NCBI RefSeq assembly: GCF_002321025.1
Contig: NZ_DCLL01000003.1
Coordinates: 1 to 24,391, forward strand
DNA length: 24,391 nucleotides
Source of the DNA: Acinetobacter lwoffii
GTDB lineage: Bacteria > Pseudomonadota > Gammaproteobacteria > Pseudomonadales > Moraxellaceae
Direction of reading: 5' to 3'
Positions 7,205-14,573 of this stretch are shown piece by piece (the stretch's first letter is position 1; each line of letters starts with the position of its first letter). The notes under the pieces were generated by a model. It ran no database searches and had not been told where the DNA came from. It saw only the letters and a list, made by a program, of their open reading frames with translations. A program made the position numbers and the translations under genes.

Positions 7205-8449
7205 TTACATCTCAACCATTTCCACGCCATCAATACGTGCCACAGTCATCAAGTCTTTATCACCACGACCTGAAACCGTCGCAATGATGATTTGATCCTT
7301 ATCCATGGTCGGTGCAAGTTTAGACACATAAGCCATAGCATGTGCGCTTTCCAGCGCCGGAATAATGCCTTCAATCTTGGTTAAATCACGGAAACCCTGT
7401 AGGGCTTCATTGTCCGTGATCGGTACATAGTTCACACGTTCCATATCTTTTAGGAAGCTATGTTCCGGCCCCACACCCGGATAATCCAGACCGGCAGAAA
7501 TTGAATGCGTTTCAATGATCTGACCTTCTTTATCCGACATCAGGTAAGTACGGTTTCCATGCAGTACACCGACATGACCGGCATTCAATGGCGCTGAATG
7601 TTTACCGCTTTCAATACCCAAGCCCGCGGCTTCTACACCGTACATTTGCACATCTTGATCGTTCAGGAATGGATAGAACAAGCCCATTGCATTGGAACCA
7701 CCACCAACACAGGCTACCAAGGCATCAGGCAGACGACCAGCTTGCTCCTGAATCTGACGGCGTGCTTCACGGCCAATAATCGACTGGAAATCACGTACCA
7801 GCTGCGGATATGGGTGTGGGCCTGCCACGGTACCAATCACATAGTAAGTTGAATCGACATTGGTGACCCAGTCACGCATGGCTTCGTTCATGGCATCTTT
7901 TAATGTTTTGGAGCCACTTTCTACCGGCACAACCGTCGCGCCTAATAAACGCATACGGTAGACGTTCATCGCCTGACGTTTTACATCGTCTGCGCCCATG
8001 AATACTACACATTCAAGACCTAAACGTGCTGCAATTGTTGCCGTTGCTACACCATGCTGGCCTGCACCTGTTTCGGCAATAATACGTTTCTTGCCGGAAA
8101 GCTTCGCCAGTAAGGCCTGACCGATTGTGTTATTTACTTTGTGCGAACCGGTATGGTTCAGGTCTTCACGTTTCAGGTAAATCTGTGCGCCACCCAACTC
8201 TTTCGACCATCGTTCAGCATGATATAAAGGACTCGGACGACCGACATAAAACGCCATGTCACGGTCAAATTCTGCCAAAAACTGCGCATCATCTTTCATA
8301 CGGAAATAGAGCTTTTCCAAGTCTTCTAAAGCCGCCATGAGTGTTTCTGACACAAAACGTCCGCCATGAATACCGAAATGCCCGCGTTCATCCGGGAATT
8401 GGGTATAGTCAACTGCCTGACTGTTCTGGCTAGTACTTTGCTGATCCAC
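7205..8449 (-). CDS. trpB: Tryptophan synthase beta chain
   Basis: Makes L-tryptophan from indole and serine with PLP, as the beta part of the alpha2-beta2 complex. At 414 residues it is full length. The PLP lysine lies in HTGSHKVNN (about 99-107) and the glycine-rich phosphate loop is CVGGGSNAMG. Translation starts at GTG (8449), with AAGGAG 6 nt upstream inside trpF. The trpF stop lies 20 nt inside trpB, so the two are translationally coupled. trpA, which commonly follows trpB, is absent: the gene ends 50 nt before a bidirectional terminator and a convergent gene. The alpha subunit must therefore be encoded elsewhere or have been moved. Confidence 0.98.
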   Translation of the reverse strand: MDQQSTSQNSQAVDYTQFPDERGHFGIHGGRFVSETLMAALEDLEKLYFRMKDDAQFLAEFDRDMAFYVGRPSPLYHAERWSKELGGAQIYLKREDLNHTGSHKVNNTIGQALLAKLSGKKRIIAETGAGQHGVATATIAARLGLECVVFMGADDVKRQAMNVYRMRLLGATVVPVESGSKTLKDAMNEAMRDWVTNVDSTYYVIGTVAGPHPYPQLVRDFQSIIGREARRQIQEQAGRLPDALVACVGGGSNAMGLFYPFLNDQDVQMYGVEAAGLGIESGKHSAPLNAGHVGVLHGNRTYLMSDKEGQIIETHSISAGLDYPGVGPEHSFLKDMERVNYVPITDNEALQGFRDLTKIEGIIPALESAHAMAYVSKLAPTMDKDQIIIATVSGRGDKDLMTVARIDGVEMVEM

Positions 8450-9074
8450 GATGGACTCCTTGCATAAAGCGTTCTATGAGTTGTTGGTCTTTAATACCTT
8501 TTGCGGACTCGACACCGCCGCTCACATCTACGGCATAGGCCTGTGTGGTGAGAATTGCCTGTTCGATATTGTCAGGATTTAAACCGCCTGCCAAGATCAA
8601 GGGAATATTGAGTTTGGGAAATGTATCCCAATCGAAGCTGTGTCCTGTGCCGCCTTTCAGGTCAGGATGCCATGCGTCTAACAGCACTGCACTTGCGCCG
8701 GCATCTTGATAACCTTGAATTTCTGCGACTACATCCAGATCAGGTTTCACCTGAATGGCCTTATACCAGCGGCGTCCGACCTGTTGAGCGATGGCCTGAC
8801 ATTGTTCAGGTGTTTCATCGCCATGAAATTGTAAAATATCCAGCGGTACTTTATTTAAAATCGCCTGGATTTCATCTGCGCGACTATTTACAAATAAACC
8901 TACGGCCTGCACATAAGCTGGAACCGCCCGGATCAGGCTTTCAGCCTGCTCTAAAGTAACATGTCGTGGACTCGGTGGATAAAATACAAATCCTATCGCA
9001 TCACAGCCAGCATTGGCTATGGCATGTACATCTTCGACTCGGGTAATTCCACAAATTTTGGCACGGGTTCGCAT
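8430..9074 (-). CDS. trpF: Phosphoribosylanthranilate isomerase
   Basis: Catalyses the Amadori rearrangement of phosphoribosylanthranilate to CdRP, the third step of tryptophan synthesis. It is a single 214-residue TIM barrel without fusion to trpC. The general base Cys8 lies in AKICGIT and the general acid is Asp133 in LLDAW. GGTGHSFDW (141-149), LAGGLNP (161-167) and VDVSGGVE (182-189) form the phosphate-binding end. The ATG at 9074 has no strong Shine-Dalgarno sequence. The 3' end overlaps trpB by 20 nt, so trpF-trpB form an operon. A possible minus-strand -10 box, TACAAT, lies about 80 nt upstream, in the gap shared with the divergent btuB leader. Confidence 0.97.
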   Translation of the reverse strand: MRTRAKICGITRVEDVHAIANAGCDAIGFVFYPPSPRHVTLEQAESLIRAVPAYVQAVGLFVNSRADEIQAILNKVPLDILQFHGDETPEQCQAIAQQVGRRWYKAIQVKPDLDVVAEIQGYQDAGASAVLLDAWHPDLKGGTGHSFDWDTFPKLNIPLILAGGLNPDNIEQAILTTQAYAVDVSGGVESAKGIKDQQLIERFMQGVHRGSAKY

Positions 9075-9190
9075 ATTATGTTGGCTCTAGATCTACCAAT
9101 GTATTGAACAATCTGTAAGATTGGGGCAAATCATTGTAATGCAATTTTTCTGACTTGCGTAAAGTTCATCCGGATTATTCTCTATGCAGA

Positions 9191-9219
9191 TTGTGTATAA
9201 CGCATACTGACTTTATACT
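9191..9219 (+). promoter_or_regulatory. Probable sigma-70 promoter of btuB
   Basis: TTGTGT (9191-9196), 17 nt, TATACT (9214-9219; 5 of 6 matches to TATAAT). A start near 9226 would place the first transcribed bases just before helix P1 of the cobalamin riboswitch at 9231, which supports the call. Confidence 0.65.
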
Positions 9220-9230
9220 GCGCTCACTTT

Positions 9231-9453
9231 GCAGCAAGTCCAAGCCTTCAGGCTTTAGGGAAGCTGGTGTAAATCCAGCACTGCCCCCGCAACGGTAAAA
9301 AATGAAACGTATCTCAATTTAAACTCTTCGGTTTACACCACTGCATCTTGATGTGGGAAGGTGGATATACAGCAAAGTCGCTGCTTTGCACATTTAAGTC
9401 CGGAAACCTGCTTGTTGTGTTCTATAACTCAATCATTCACGGGGAAGTGAATG
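9231..9453 (+). promoter_or_regulatory. Cobalamin (AdoCbl-type) riboswitch with regulatory kissing-loop hairpin
   Basis: P1 is formed by CAGCAAG (9232-9238) with CTTGTTG (9411-9417). The aptamer has the stem-loop AAGCC-TTCA-GGCTT (9242-9255), the conserved GGGAAGCTGGTGTAAATCC stretch (9258-9276), the L5 segment around GCCCCCGCAACGG (9283-9295), and the B12 box AAGTCCGGAAACCTGC (9396-9411). Downstream, CATTCAC-GGGGAA-GTGAATG (9434-9453) is the expression-platform hairpin. Its GGGG loop can kiss the CCCCC of L5. It directly abuts the GTAGGGAG ribosome binding site of btuB, which indicates control of translation: cobalamin binding would stabilise the kissing pair and block the site. Confidence 0.95.
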
Positions 9454-9467
9454 TAGGGAGCTTTAAC

Positions 9468-11291
9468 ATGTCACTTCATTGTCAACCTACTGCCTTGGTA
9501 GGTGCGATCGCACTTGCGTTGGGTACCACCTCATCTGTTTTTGCTAACGAGCAAAAAGTTGCGAAAGCATCTTTAGATACCATTGTGGTCACGGCATCAC
9601 GCAGCGAACAAAATATTGAAAATGTGCCGATGCGTCTAAATGTGATTGATGAAAAAACGATTCAACAATCCCCTATTGCTGACTTACCTTCATTATTAAC
9701 GAAAGAAGCAGCGCTATCAGTCAAACAAGTGGGTGGCTATGGTCAACCAGCTTCAATTTTCTTGCGTGGCAGCAATGCCGCACATACCTTAATTTTACAA
9801 GATGGTATGCGCTCCAATACCGCAACTGTTGCAGGTACAAATTTACATTTAATTGATACGACAGACATTAAGCAAATTGAAATTCTAAAAGGCCCTGCAT
9901 CGGTACAATATGGTACTGATGCAATTGGAGGTGTAATTCAACTCATTTCCAAAACACCGACAGAAAATAGTGCGTTTACAACGGTCGAAGTCGGTGAAAA
10001 AAATACCTACAAATCACTTGTCGGTGTTGATGCTGCTGAAAATGGCTATTACGCCCAAATTCGTGGGCAACGCCTAGAAACAGATGGTGACCAAATTATT
10101 AGCAATCAAGCTAAAAAAGCAGGTTTCGATCAAAAAGGCTATTCAGCGAAATTAGGCGTTGATCAAGACAACTTTGGATTGTCAGCGGAATTTAAAGAAA
10201 ATGAAGGTCACGGCGACTACTTCTCTTATGGTGCACCAGAAGCTTATGATTTCACCAATCGCCTTTATAATATTAAAGGTTATTTTAAGCTTAATCCAAA
10301 TTTAGTGTGGGAAACTCGCCTATCACAATTTGAAGATGAATACGTAATTGTACAAAGCGCTTATCCATCGACTGTAATCACTGAACAACAAGAAATAGAT
10401 TCCAATATTCAATGGCAAATCAACGCCGAGCATAAACTTCTTGCGGGTGTACATTACAATAAGACAGAAGCTGAAAGTTTAAACACCTTTAAAGATGAAA
10501 ATGATAGCACTGGCTATTATTTACAGCACCAATATCAAAATGATGTCATCAGCACCCAAGCGGGTATTCGAGTTGAAGACAATCAGCAATTTGGTACACA
10601 TAGTGTAGGACAACTCGCTGTTCGATATACCCTAAGCCCTACATCAAGTATTTATGCCAATGTCGGAACAGCATTTCGTGCCCCAGTTGTCGGGCAAATT
10701 ATTAGTGAACCCGCTTGGTGGGGCGGTAATCCTGACCTACAACCAGAAGAAAGTGTATCCTATGAAATTGGTTTTGATCATCTAATCACCCCATCAATGA
10801 CATTATACGGTTCTGCTTTTCAAACCCAAGTCGACAATATTATGGTCTCTAACGGAGATACCAACTGGGTATTTGAAAATATGGACAGAGCCACCTTTAA
10901 TGGTGCTGAATTGGGTTTAAAATTGACACAAGATGATTTCTATGCCAATGCTGAATATGCGTATATTCAAGCCAAGAACGATGATAAAGATAAAGATTTG
11001 CCAAATCGCCCACGCCAAAACTTCAACCTAACCTTGGGTTGGGATAATGGTCAGTATGGTGCGTCCACGTCTTTAGTAGCTAAAGGTAAATCTAAGGAGG
11101 ATAAAGGCCTTATTCCAGGCTATGCAGTCATTGATATGAATGCCTATTGGCAAGTGAATCCTCACTTAAAAACCTTTGTGAATATTCGTAACCTAGGTGA
11201 TACCAATTACAAAACAGCATTTAATGATGCCACATCTTATTACATTGCCAGTGACCGCCTCGCTTCTATTGGAATCACTTTTAAATACTAA
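9468..11291 (+). CDS. btuB: TonB-dependent outer-membrane vitamin B12 receptor
   Basis: Imports cobalamin through the outer membrane using TonB energy. The 607 residues start with a signal peptide of about 26 residues (cleavage after SSVFA), followed by a TonB box DTIVVTA at 37-43. The plug domain has SIFLRGSNAAHTLILQDG and EILKGPASVQYGTDAIGG, and a 22-strand-type barrel ends in ...TFKY with the usual C-terminal aromatic. The ATG at 9468 has GGGAG 7 nt upstream. The open frame continues upstream to 9348 but runs through the riboswitch. The riboswitch and the adenosyltransferase downstream confirm the substrate. Sampled 60-base lines of the mature part are about 36% GC, against 53% in the signal-peptide line and about 52% in flanking genes. 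This suggests a mosaic or transferred allele. Confidence 0.94.
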   Translation: MSLHCQPTALVGAIALALGTTSSVFANEQKVAKASLDTIVVTASRSEQNIENVPMRLNVIDEKTIQQSPIADLPSLLTKEAALSVKQVGGYGQPASIFLRGSNAAHTLILQDGMRSNTATVAGTNLHLIDTTDIKQIEILKGPASVQYGTDAIGGVIQLISKTPTENSAFTTVEVGEKNTYKSLVGVDAAENGYYAQIRGQRLETDGDQIISNQAKKAGFDQKGYSAKLGVDQDNFGLSAEFKENEGHGDYFSYGAPEAYDFTNRLYNIKGYFKLNPNLVWETRLSQFEDEYVIVQSAYPSTVITEQQEIDSNIQWQINAEHKLLAGVHYNKTEAESLNTFKDENDSTGYYLQHQYQNDVISTQAGIRVEDNQQFGTHSVGQLAVRYTLSPTSSIYANVGTAFRAPVVGQIISEPAWWGGNPDLQPEESVSYEIGFDHLITPSMTLYGSAFQTQVDNIMVSNGDTNWVFENMDRATFNGAELGLKLTQDDFYANAEYAYIQAKNDDKDKDLPNRPRQNFNLTLGWDNGQYGASTSLVAKGKSKEDKGLIPGYAVIDMNAYWQVNPHLKTFVNIRNLGDTNYKTAFNDATSYYIASDRLASIGITFKY

Positions 11292-11330
11292 GCTCTAAAC
11301 AGCAAAAAACTTTAAAACAGCGCAGTTTAT

Positions 11331-11362
11331 GGATAATGTTATGACCGACATTATCCTTTTTT
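11331..11362 (+). terminator. Intrinsic terminator after btuB
   Basis: GGATAATGT (11331-11339) pairs with ACATTATCC (11348-11356), followed by six T. Only 31 nt remain before the next start codon, so the downstream adenosyltransferase gene depends on read-through or on a promoter overlapping this hairpin. Confidence 0.8.
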
Positions 11363-11393
11363 ATTATCTTCATTAAAAATTCAAGGAACACAT

Positions 11394-11978
11394 ATGGGCC
11401 ACCGTTTAAGTAAAATCTACACGCGCACAGGCGATTCGGGTACTACAGGGCTTGGTGATGGCTCACGCGTTGCCAAAGATGACTTGCGTATTACCGCGCT
11501 GGGTGATGTCGATGAACTGAATGCCGTGATTGGCGTATTACGTACACAAATTTCAGCAAGTAACATTGAAGATCAAGCCGCTTGGGATAAATCTTTAAGC
11601 CTGATCCAACACTGGTTATTCGATCTTGGTGGTGAAGTCTGTATTCCAGGTTTTAATCTGGTGCAACCGGTATCAATTGAGTTTTTAGAAAATGATATCG
11701 ACCGCATGAATGAAGCGTTGCCGATGTTAAAAGACTTTATTCTGCCTGCCGGAACGCTGGTATGCAGCTTTGCCCATCAGGCGCGTGCAGTCTGCCGTCG
11801 TGCAGAACGCAGCGTAATGTCGGTACATCACCGTGACCAAAATATTCAGGCAGCGTCACTGCAACTACTTAACCGTTTATCGGACTGGTTATTTGTAGCA
11901 TCACGCACCCTGCAACGCGCTGAAGGCGGTTCCGAAGTGCTGTGGCAAAAAAATATCAATGACAGCATCGAAAAGTAA
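11394..11978 (+). CDS. pduO: PduO-type ATP:cob(I)alamin adenosyltransferase
   Basis: Transfers the adenosyl group of ATP to cob(I)alamin to make coenzyme B12; it acts as a cytoplasmic trimer. The 194 residues carry the ATP-binding N-terminal motif IYTRTGDSGTTGLGDGS (8-24), then ALGDVDELNAVIG (about 36-48) and the signature RAVCRRAERSV in the C-terminal half, all typical of the PduO/MMAB family. The ATG has AAGGA 6 nt upstream. It lies 102 nt after btuB with a terminator between. Together the two genes import and activate B12. It is not the CobA/CobO type, which has a P-loop ATPase fold. The symbol follows the family; strains use different names. Confidence 0.93.
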   Translation: MGHRLSKIYTRTGDSGTTGLGDGSRVAKDDLRITALGDVDELNAVIGVLRTQISASNIEDQAAWDKSLSLIQHWLFDLGGEVCIPGFNLVQPVSIEFLENDIDRMNEALPMLKDFILPAGTLVCSFAHQARAVCRRAERSVMSVHHRDQNIQAASLQLLNRLSDWLFVASRTLQRAEGGSEVLWQKNINDSIEK

Positions 11979-12010
11979 AATTATGTTTCAAGTTAGCATC
12001 TAAAAATACA

Positions 12011-12046
12011 CGTCAGATGTCTCTTGATTTTACAGAGCATCTGACG
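12011..12046. repeat. Strong hairpin downstream of the adenosyltransferase gene, without T-run
   Basis: CGTCAGATG-t-CTCT (12011-12024) pairs with AGAG-CATCTGACG (12034-12046): 13 pairs with one bulged T and a 9-nt loop. It is followed by GAAAATAG, not by Ts, so it is not a classical terminator. It sits 10 nt before the Pho box. It may be a 3'-end stabiliser, a Rho-type end or a protein site. Confidence 0.4.
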
Positions 12047-12056
12047 AAAATAGAAA

Positions 12057-12090
12057 GTGTCATCCTTCTGTCACGTAGCCCTCGCAAAAT
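12057..12090 (+). promoter_or_regulatory. Pho box and promoter of the glycerophosphodiesterase gene
   Basis: GTGTCAT (12057-12063), CCTT, CTGTCAC (12068-12074) is a 7-4-7 direct repeat. It matches the PhoB-box consensus CTGTCAT-N4-CTGTCAT at 12 of 14 half-site positions. A -10-like CAAAAT (12085-12090) starts 10 nt after the box, and there is no separate -35, the usual layout of PhoB-activated promoters. It lies 31 nt before the start codon. Confidence 0.65.
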
Positions 12091-12120
12091 GAACTTAACT
12101 TTCCCACTCATGAGCATCTT

Positions 12121-12834
12121 ATGCGCATAATTGGTCATCGTGGTGCACGTGGCGAAGCCCCTGAAAATACCTTGGGCGGTTTTCAATATATTCAGGAGAT
12201 TGGCATTCGCGCCGTTGAGTTTGATGTCCGTCAGCTCAAAGACAATGCCTTAATCATCATGCATGATGACGACTTTGTGCGTACCACCGGTTTGCAGAAG
12301 CATCTATACGAGTGTAACCGTCAAGATCTTACCCAATATAATCACGCAGTGGCCTGGTCAGAATGGAATAAAATCGAAGCGACCCCATTGCTCGATCAAA
12401 CCTTAAATGTCATTCGAAATTTTGAGCATATTGAAGTCGAAATTAAAAGCGTAGCATCTGAAGAAGCAGCTGAAAAAATCGCGTTTGAAGTCGAAAAGCA
12501 GTTACAAGGCTATGAGCAGGCAGCCATTATTACCAGCTTTGATGCCAAAATTCTGGATGCATTTAAACAGCAAAACTCACGTTTAAAACGCGGTTTATTG
12601 ATTGAAACCGATGTCAAACATCAAGCCATTGATCAGGCGCTGGAATTTGGATGCTGTCATATTGGCTGGATGGATGAACTGGCCAGTAAAGACCTGATTC
12701 AAGCCACGCAGGCTGCCGAGTTGAATATCAGTGTCTGGACGGTCAATGATGTCACCCGTGCCAAACAGCTGCGAGACTGGGGCATTCAGGGGGTGATTAC
12801 CGATTATCCAAAATTGATGCTACAACAACTCTAA
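12121..12834 (+). CDS. ugpQ: Cytoplasmic glycerophosphodiester phosphodiesterase
   Basis: Hydrolyses glycerophosphodiesters (deacylated phospholipids) to sn-glycerol-3-phosphate and an alcohol. The 237 residues form a GDPD TIM barrel. The catalytic and metal residues are visible as H6-R7 in GHRGARG, E15 in APENT, E33 and D35 in VEFDV, H48 in IMHDD, and E/K in VEIKS. There is no signal peptide, so it is the UgpQ-like cytoplasmic type rather than the periplasmic GlpQ type. The ATG has only a weak GAG 6 nt upstream. A Pho box precedes it, so it is probably induced by phosphate starvation, in keeping with scavenging phosphate from lipids. No transporter genes (ugpBAEC) are nearby, and no clear terminator follows. 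Confidence 0.92.
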   Translation: MRIIGHRGARGEAPENTLGGFQYIQEIGIRAVEFDVRQLKDNALIIMHDDDFVRTTGLQKHLYECNRQDLTQYNHAVAWSEWNKIEATPLLDQTLNVIRNFEHIEVEIKSVASEEAAEKIAFEVEKQLQGYEQAAIITSFDAKILDAFKQQNSRLKRGLLIETDVKHQAIDQALEFGCCHIGWMDELASKDLIQATQAAELNISVWTVNDVTRAKQLRDWGIQGVITDYPKLMLQQL

Positions 12835-13262
12835 ATAATCTCTCTTAGCCTTGATTGATCTAGGTATTTCTTGATCCAGTTCATTTCGAAAATGTAATAA
12901 TGAAAGTGTGAATCTTCCTTAATCCGATTTTATTTGAAATTGAAATTAAGTTGCCCAACCTCTATATTCTGCAAATTTCCTGATAATATTGTAGAAATTA
13001 TGAACAACTATTTTCCTCTGATTCATTCGGTTTCCATTTTCTGAAAGAGTGATAATCCTCAGTCACTTAGTCGGAAATCAGAACCCGTCTACGCTCGCAA
13101 AATGGTCACTTCTGCCCTACTTATTCTGTTACCGACAAGTACAATACAACCGTACAATAATGCTAGTGATGCCTTAGGGCACATGCTAATATGGACAAGA
13201 TAGGCTGCTGTTAAAACCAACAGTAGTTTCTGCTTTTTGTTATACCTTCCGAGGTTCTAGGA
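12835..13262. other. 428-base intergenic region before the desaturase gene
   Basis: No ORF of note. Visible elements are: inverted AATTTC / GAAATT near 12974-12999; a direct repeat GTACAAT (13139-13145 and 13152-13158), the second copy being a plausible -10 (TACAAT); an extended -10-like TGCTAATAT near 13185-13193; and a terminator-like hairpin at 13205-13226. It probably holds the desaturase promoter and a long leader. An sRNA cannot be excluded. Confidence 0.35.
13205..13239 (+). promoter_or_regulatory. Terminator-like hairpin in the desaturase leader
   Basis: CTGCTGTT (13205-13212) pairs with AACAGTAG (13219-13226), 8 bp with one G-U pair, loop AAAACC. TTTCTGCTTTTTG follows. It lies about 36 nt before the coding region and so could be an attenuator. 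Alternatively it is the end of a short transcript from the upstream gap. Confidence 0.4.
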
Positions 13263-13274
13263 GTGCTGTTGGAG

Positions 13275-14441
13275 ATGAATGCTCCCTTACCCAAAGCCCC
13301 CATCAACTGGATTGCTGTGTTTGCATTGGTATTTTTACCGATCGTAGCCCTGATTGCGATTCCGTTGTATGCGTATCACCATGATTTTAGCGCTGCCGCT
13401 TGGATCAGTATGTTTGTTTTACTGGGCGTAAGCAGCCTCGGCATTACAGCAGGATACCATCGCCTGTGGGCACATCGTGCTTATGAAGCCACTTTACCAT
13501 TAAAAATCATCTTGATGATTATGGGTACATTTGCTGTACAGAATAGTATTTTATTCTGGGCATCTGGTCACCGTACCCATCACCGTCATGTCGATGATGT
13601 TGATCAAGACCCGTACTCGATCAATAAAGGCTTCTGGTATGCACACATTGGCTGGATGTTACGTGATTATCCATCAGGTGCAGCCAACTATAAAAATGCG
13701 CCAGATCTGTTAAAAGACAAAGTGGTGATGTTTCAGGACAAATACTACGTTCCTTTAGTGATTGCTGTTCATGCTGCGATTTTATTGCCAATTGGCTGGG
13801 CAGTCGGCGATGTCTGGGGCGTGTTGCTGTTGGGTGGATTAATGCGTTTAATCCTGAGCCATCATGTGACCTTCTTCATTAACTCACTGTGCCACATGTG
13901 GGGAAATCGTCCTTATACCGATGAAAATACTGCACGTGACAACTTCGTACTCGCGGTTGCAACTTGGGGTGAGGGTTATCACAACTATCACCACATTTTC
14001 CAATACGATTACCGTAACGGCGTGAAATGGTGGCAGTACGATCCAACTAAATGGTTGATCTGGACTTGTTCTAAACTTGGTTTAGCTAAAAACTTGCGCC
14101 GTATTCCTAGCTTTAATATCAAAAAAGCGGAATTGGCGATGAAGTTTAAATATGCCGAACAAGATCTTGCGGTATATGGCCATGATGTTTCTGAAGATAT
14201 CTCGGCGGTAAAAACCAAAATCGCACAGGAATATGATGCATTTACCCAAACTTTAAATGACTGGGCGAAGTTGAAAGAACAGGAAATTCAGGTCAAGAAA
14301 GCATCTATGGCTGAAAAAATTCACCAGATGGATGACAAGCTGAAAGTTGAATTCCAGCTGGTTGAACAGCGTCTTTCCCATCATCGTCAAACCTTGAATC
14401 TATTGGTTCGTAATTTGAAAAAATCTGCAATTTCTCAATAA
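13275..14441 (+). CDS. Membrane fatty acyl-CoA delta-9-type desaturase with C-terminal helical extension
   Basis: Introduces a double bond into saturated acyl chains, using a di-iron centre and O2, in the inner membrane. In the 388-residue form there are hydrophobic spans at about 9-33, 41-62, 75-96 and 155-192. The three histidine boxes are HRLWAH (62-67), HRTHH (99-103) and GYHNYHH (234-240). After the desaturase domain (to about 280) comes a charged stretch of roughly 105 residues predicted by eye as helical/coiled coil (EQEIQVKKASMAEKI, EFQLVEQRLSHHR). The frame opens at GTG 13263 (GAGG 8 nt upstream), and ATG 13275 has AGGAG about 11 nt upstream. I prefer the ATG, but the two cannot be separated firmly. 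A strong terminator follows, so it is monocistronic. Confidence 0.93.
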   Translation: MNAPLPKAPINWIAVFALVFLPIVALIAIPLYAYHHDFSAAAWISMFVLLGVSSLGITAGYHRLWAHRAYEATLPLKIILMIMGTFAVQNSILFWASGHRTHHRHVDDVDQDPYSINKGFWYAHIGWMLRDYPSGAANYKNAPDLLKDKVVMFQDKYYVPLVIAVHAAILLPIGWAVGDVWGVLLLGGLMRLILSHHVTFFINSLCHMWGNRPYTDENTARDNFVLAVATWGEGYHNYHHIFQYDYRNGVKWWQYDPTKWLIWTCSKLGLAKNLRRIPSFNIKKAELAMKFKYAEQDLAVYGHDVSEDISAVKTKIAQEYDAFTQTLNDWAKLKEQEIQVKKASMAEKIHQMDDKLKVEFQLVEQRLSHHRQTLNLLVRNLKKSAISQ

Positions 14442-14456
14442 AAGCTGTTGAACACT

Positions 14457-14480
14457 AAAGCCCCGATTGGGGCTTTTTTT
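14457..14480 (+). terminator. Intrinsic terminator after the desaturase gene
   Basis: AAAGCCCC (14457-14464), loop GATT, GGGGCTTT (14469-14476) and a run of seven T (14474-14480). Confidence 0.93.
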
Positions 14481-14536
14481 ATGTCCGAAAGATAACGTGA
14501 ACTCTCGCTTATACAACAGTTTTATACAGCTATCTT

Positions 14537-14545
14537 TGTTATAGT
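14537..14545 (+). promoter_or_regulatory. Extended -10 promoter of selO
   Basis: TGT-TATAGT: TG plus a 5-of-6 -10 box at 14540-14545. No -35 box is seen at the right distance. The predicted start near 14552 leaves a leader of about 22 nt without a Shine-Dalgarno sequence. Confidence 0.45.
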
Positions 14546-14573
14546 AAATTTATTCCAATCCTGTACTGATGCC

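Noticed and set aside
9348..9467. Extension of the btuB reading frame upstream of 9468.
   Set aside because: It runs through the riboswitch core and expression platform. The ATG at 9468 has a good ribosome site and begins a proper signal peptide.
12081..13104. The 11-mer CTCGCAAAATG occurs twice (12081-12091 and 13094-13104), as a shared regulatory element.
   Set aside because: The flanks differ, the first copy overlaps a -10 box, and the second has no Pho box or promoter context. Two copies in 1 kb may be chance.
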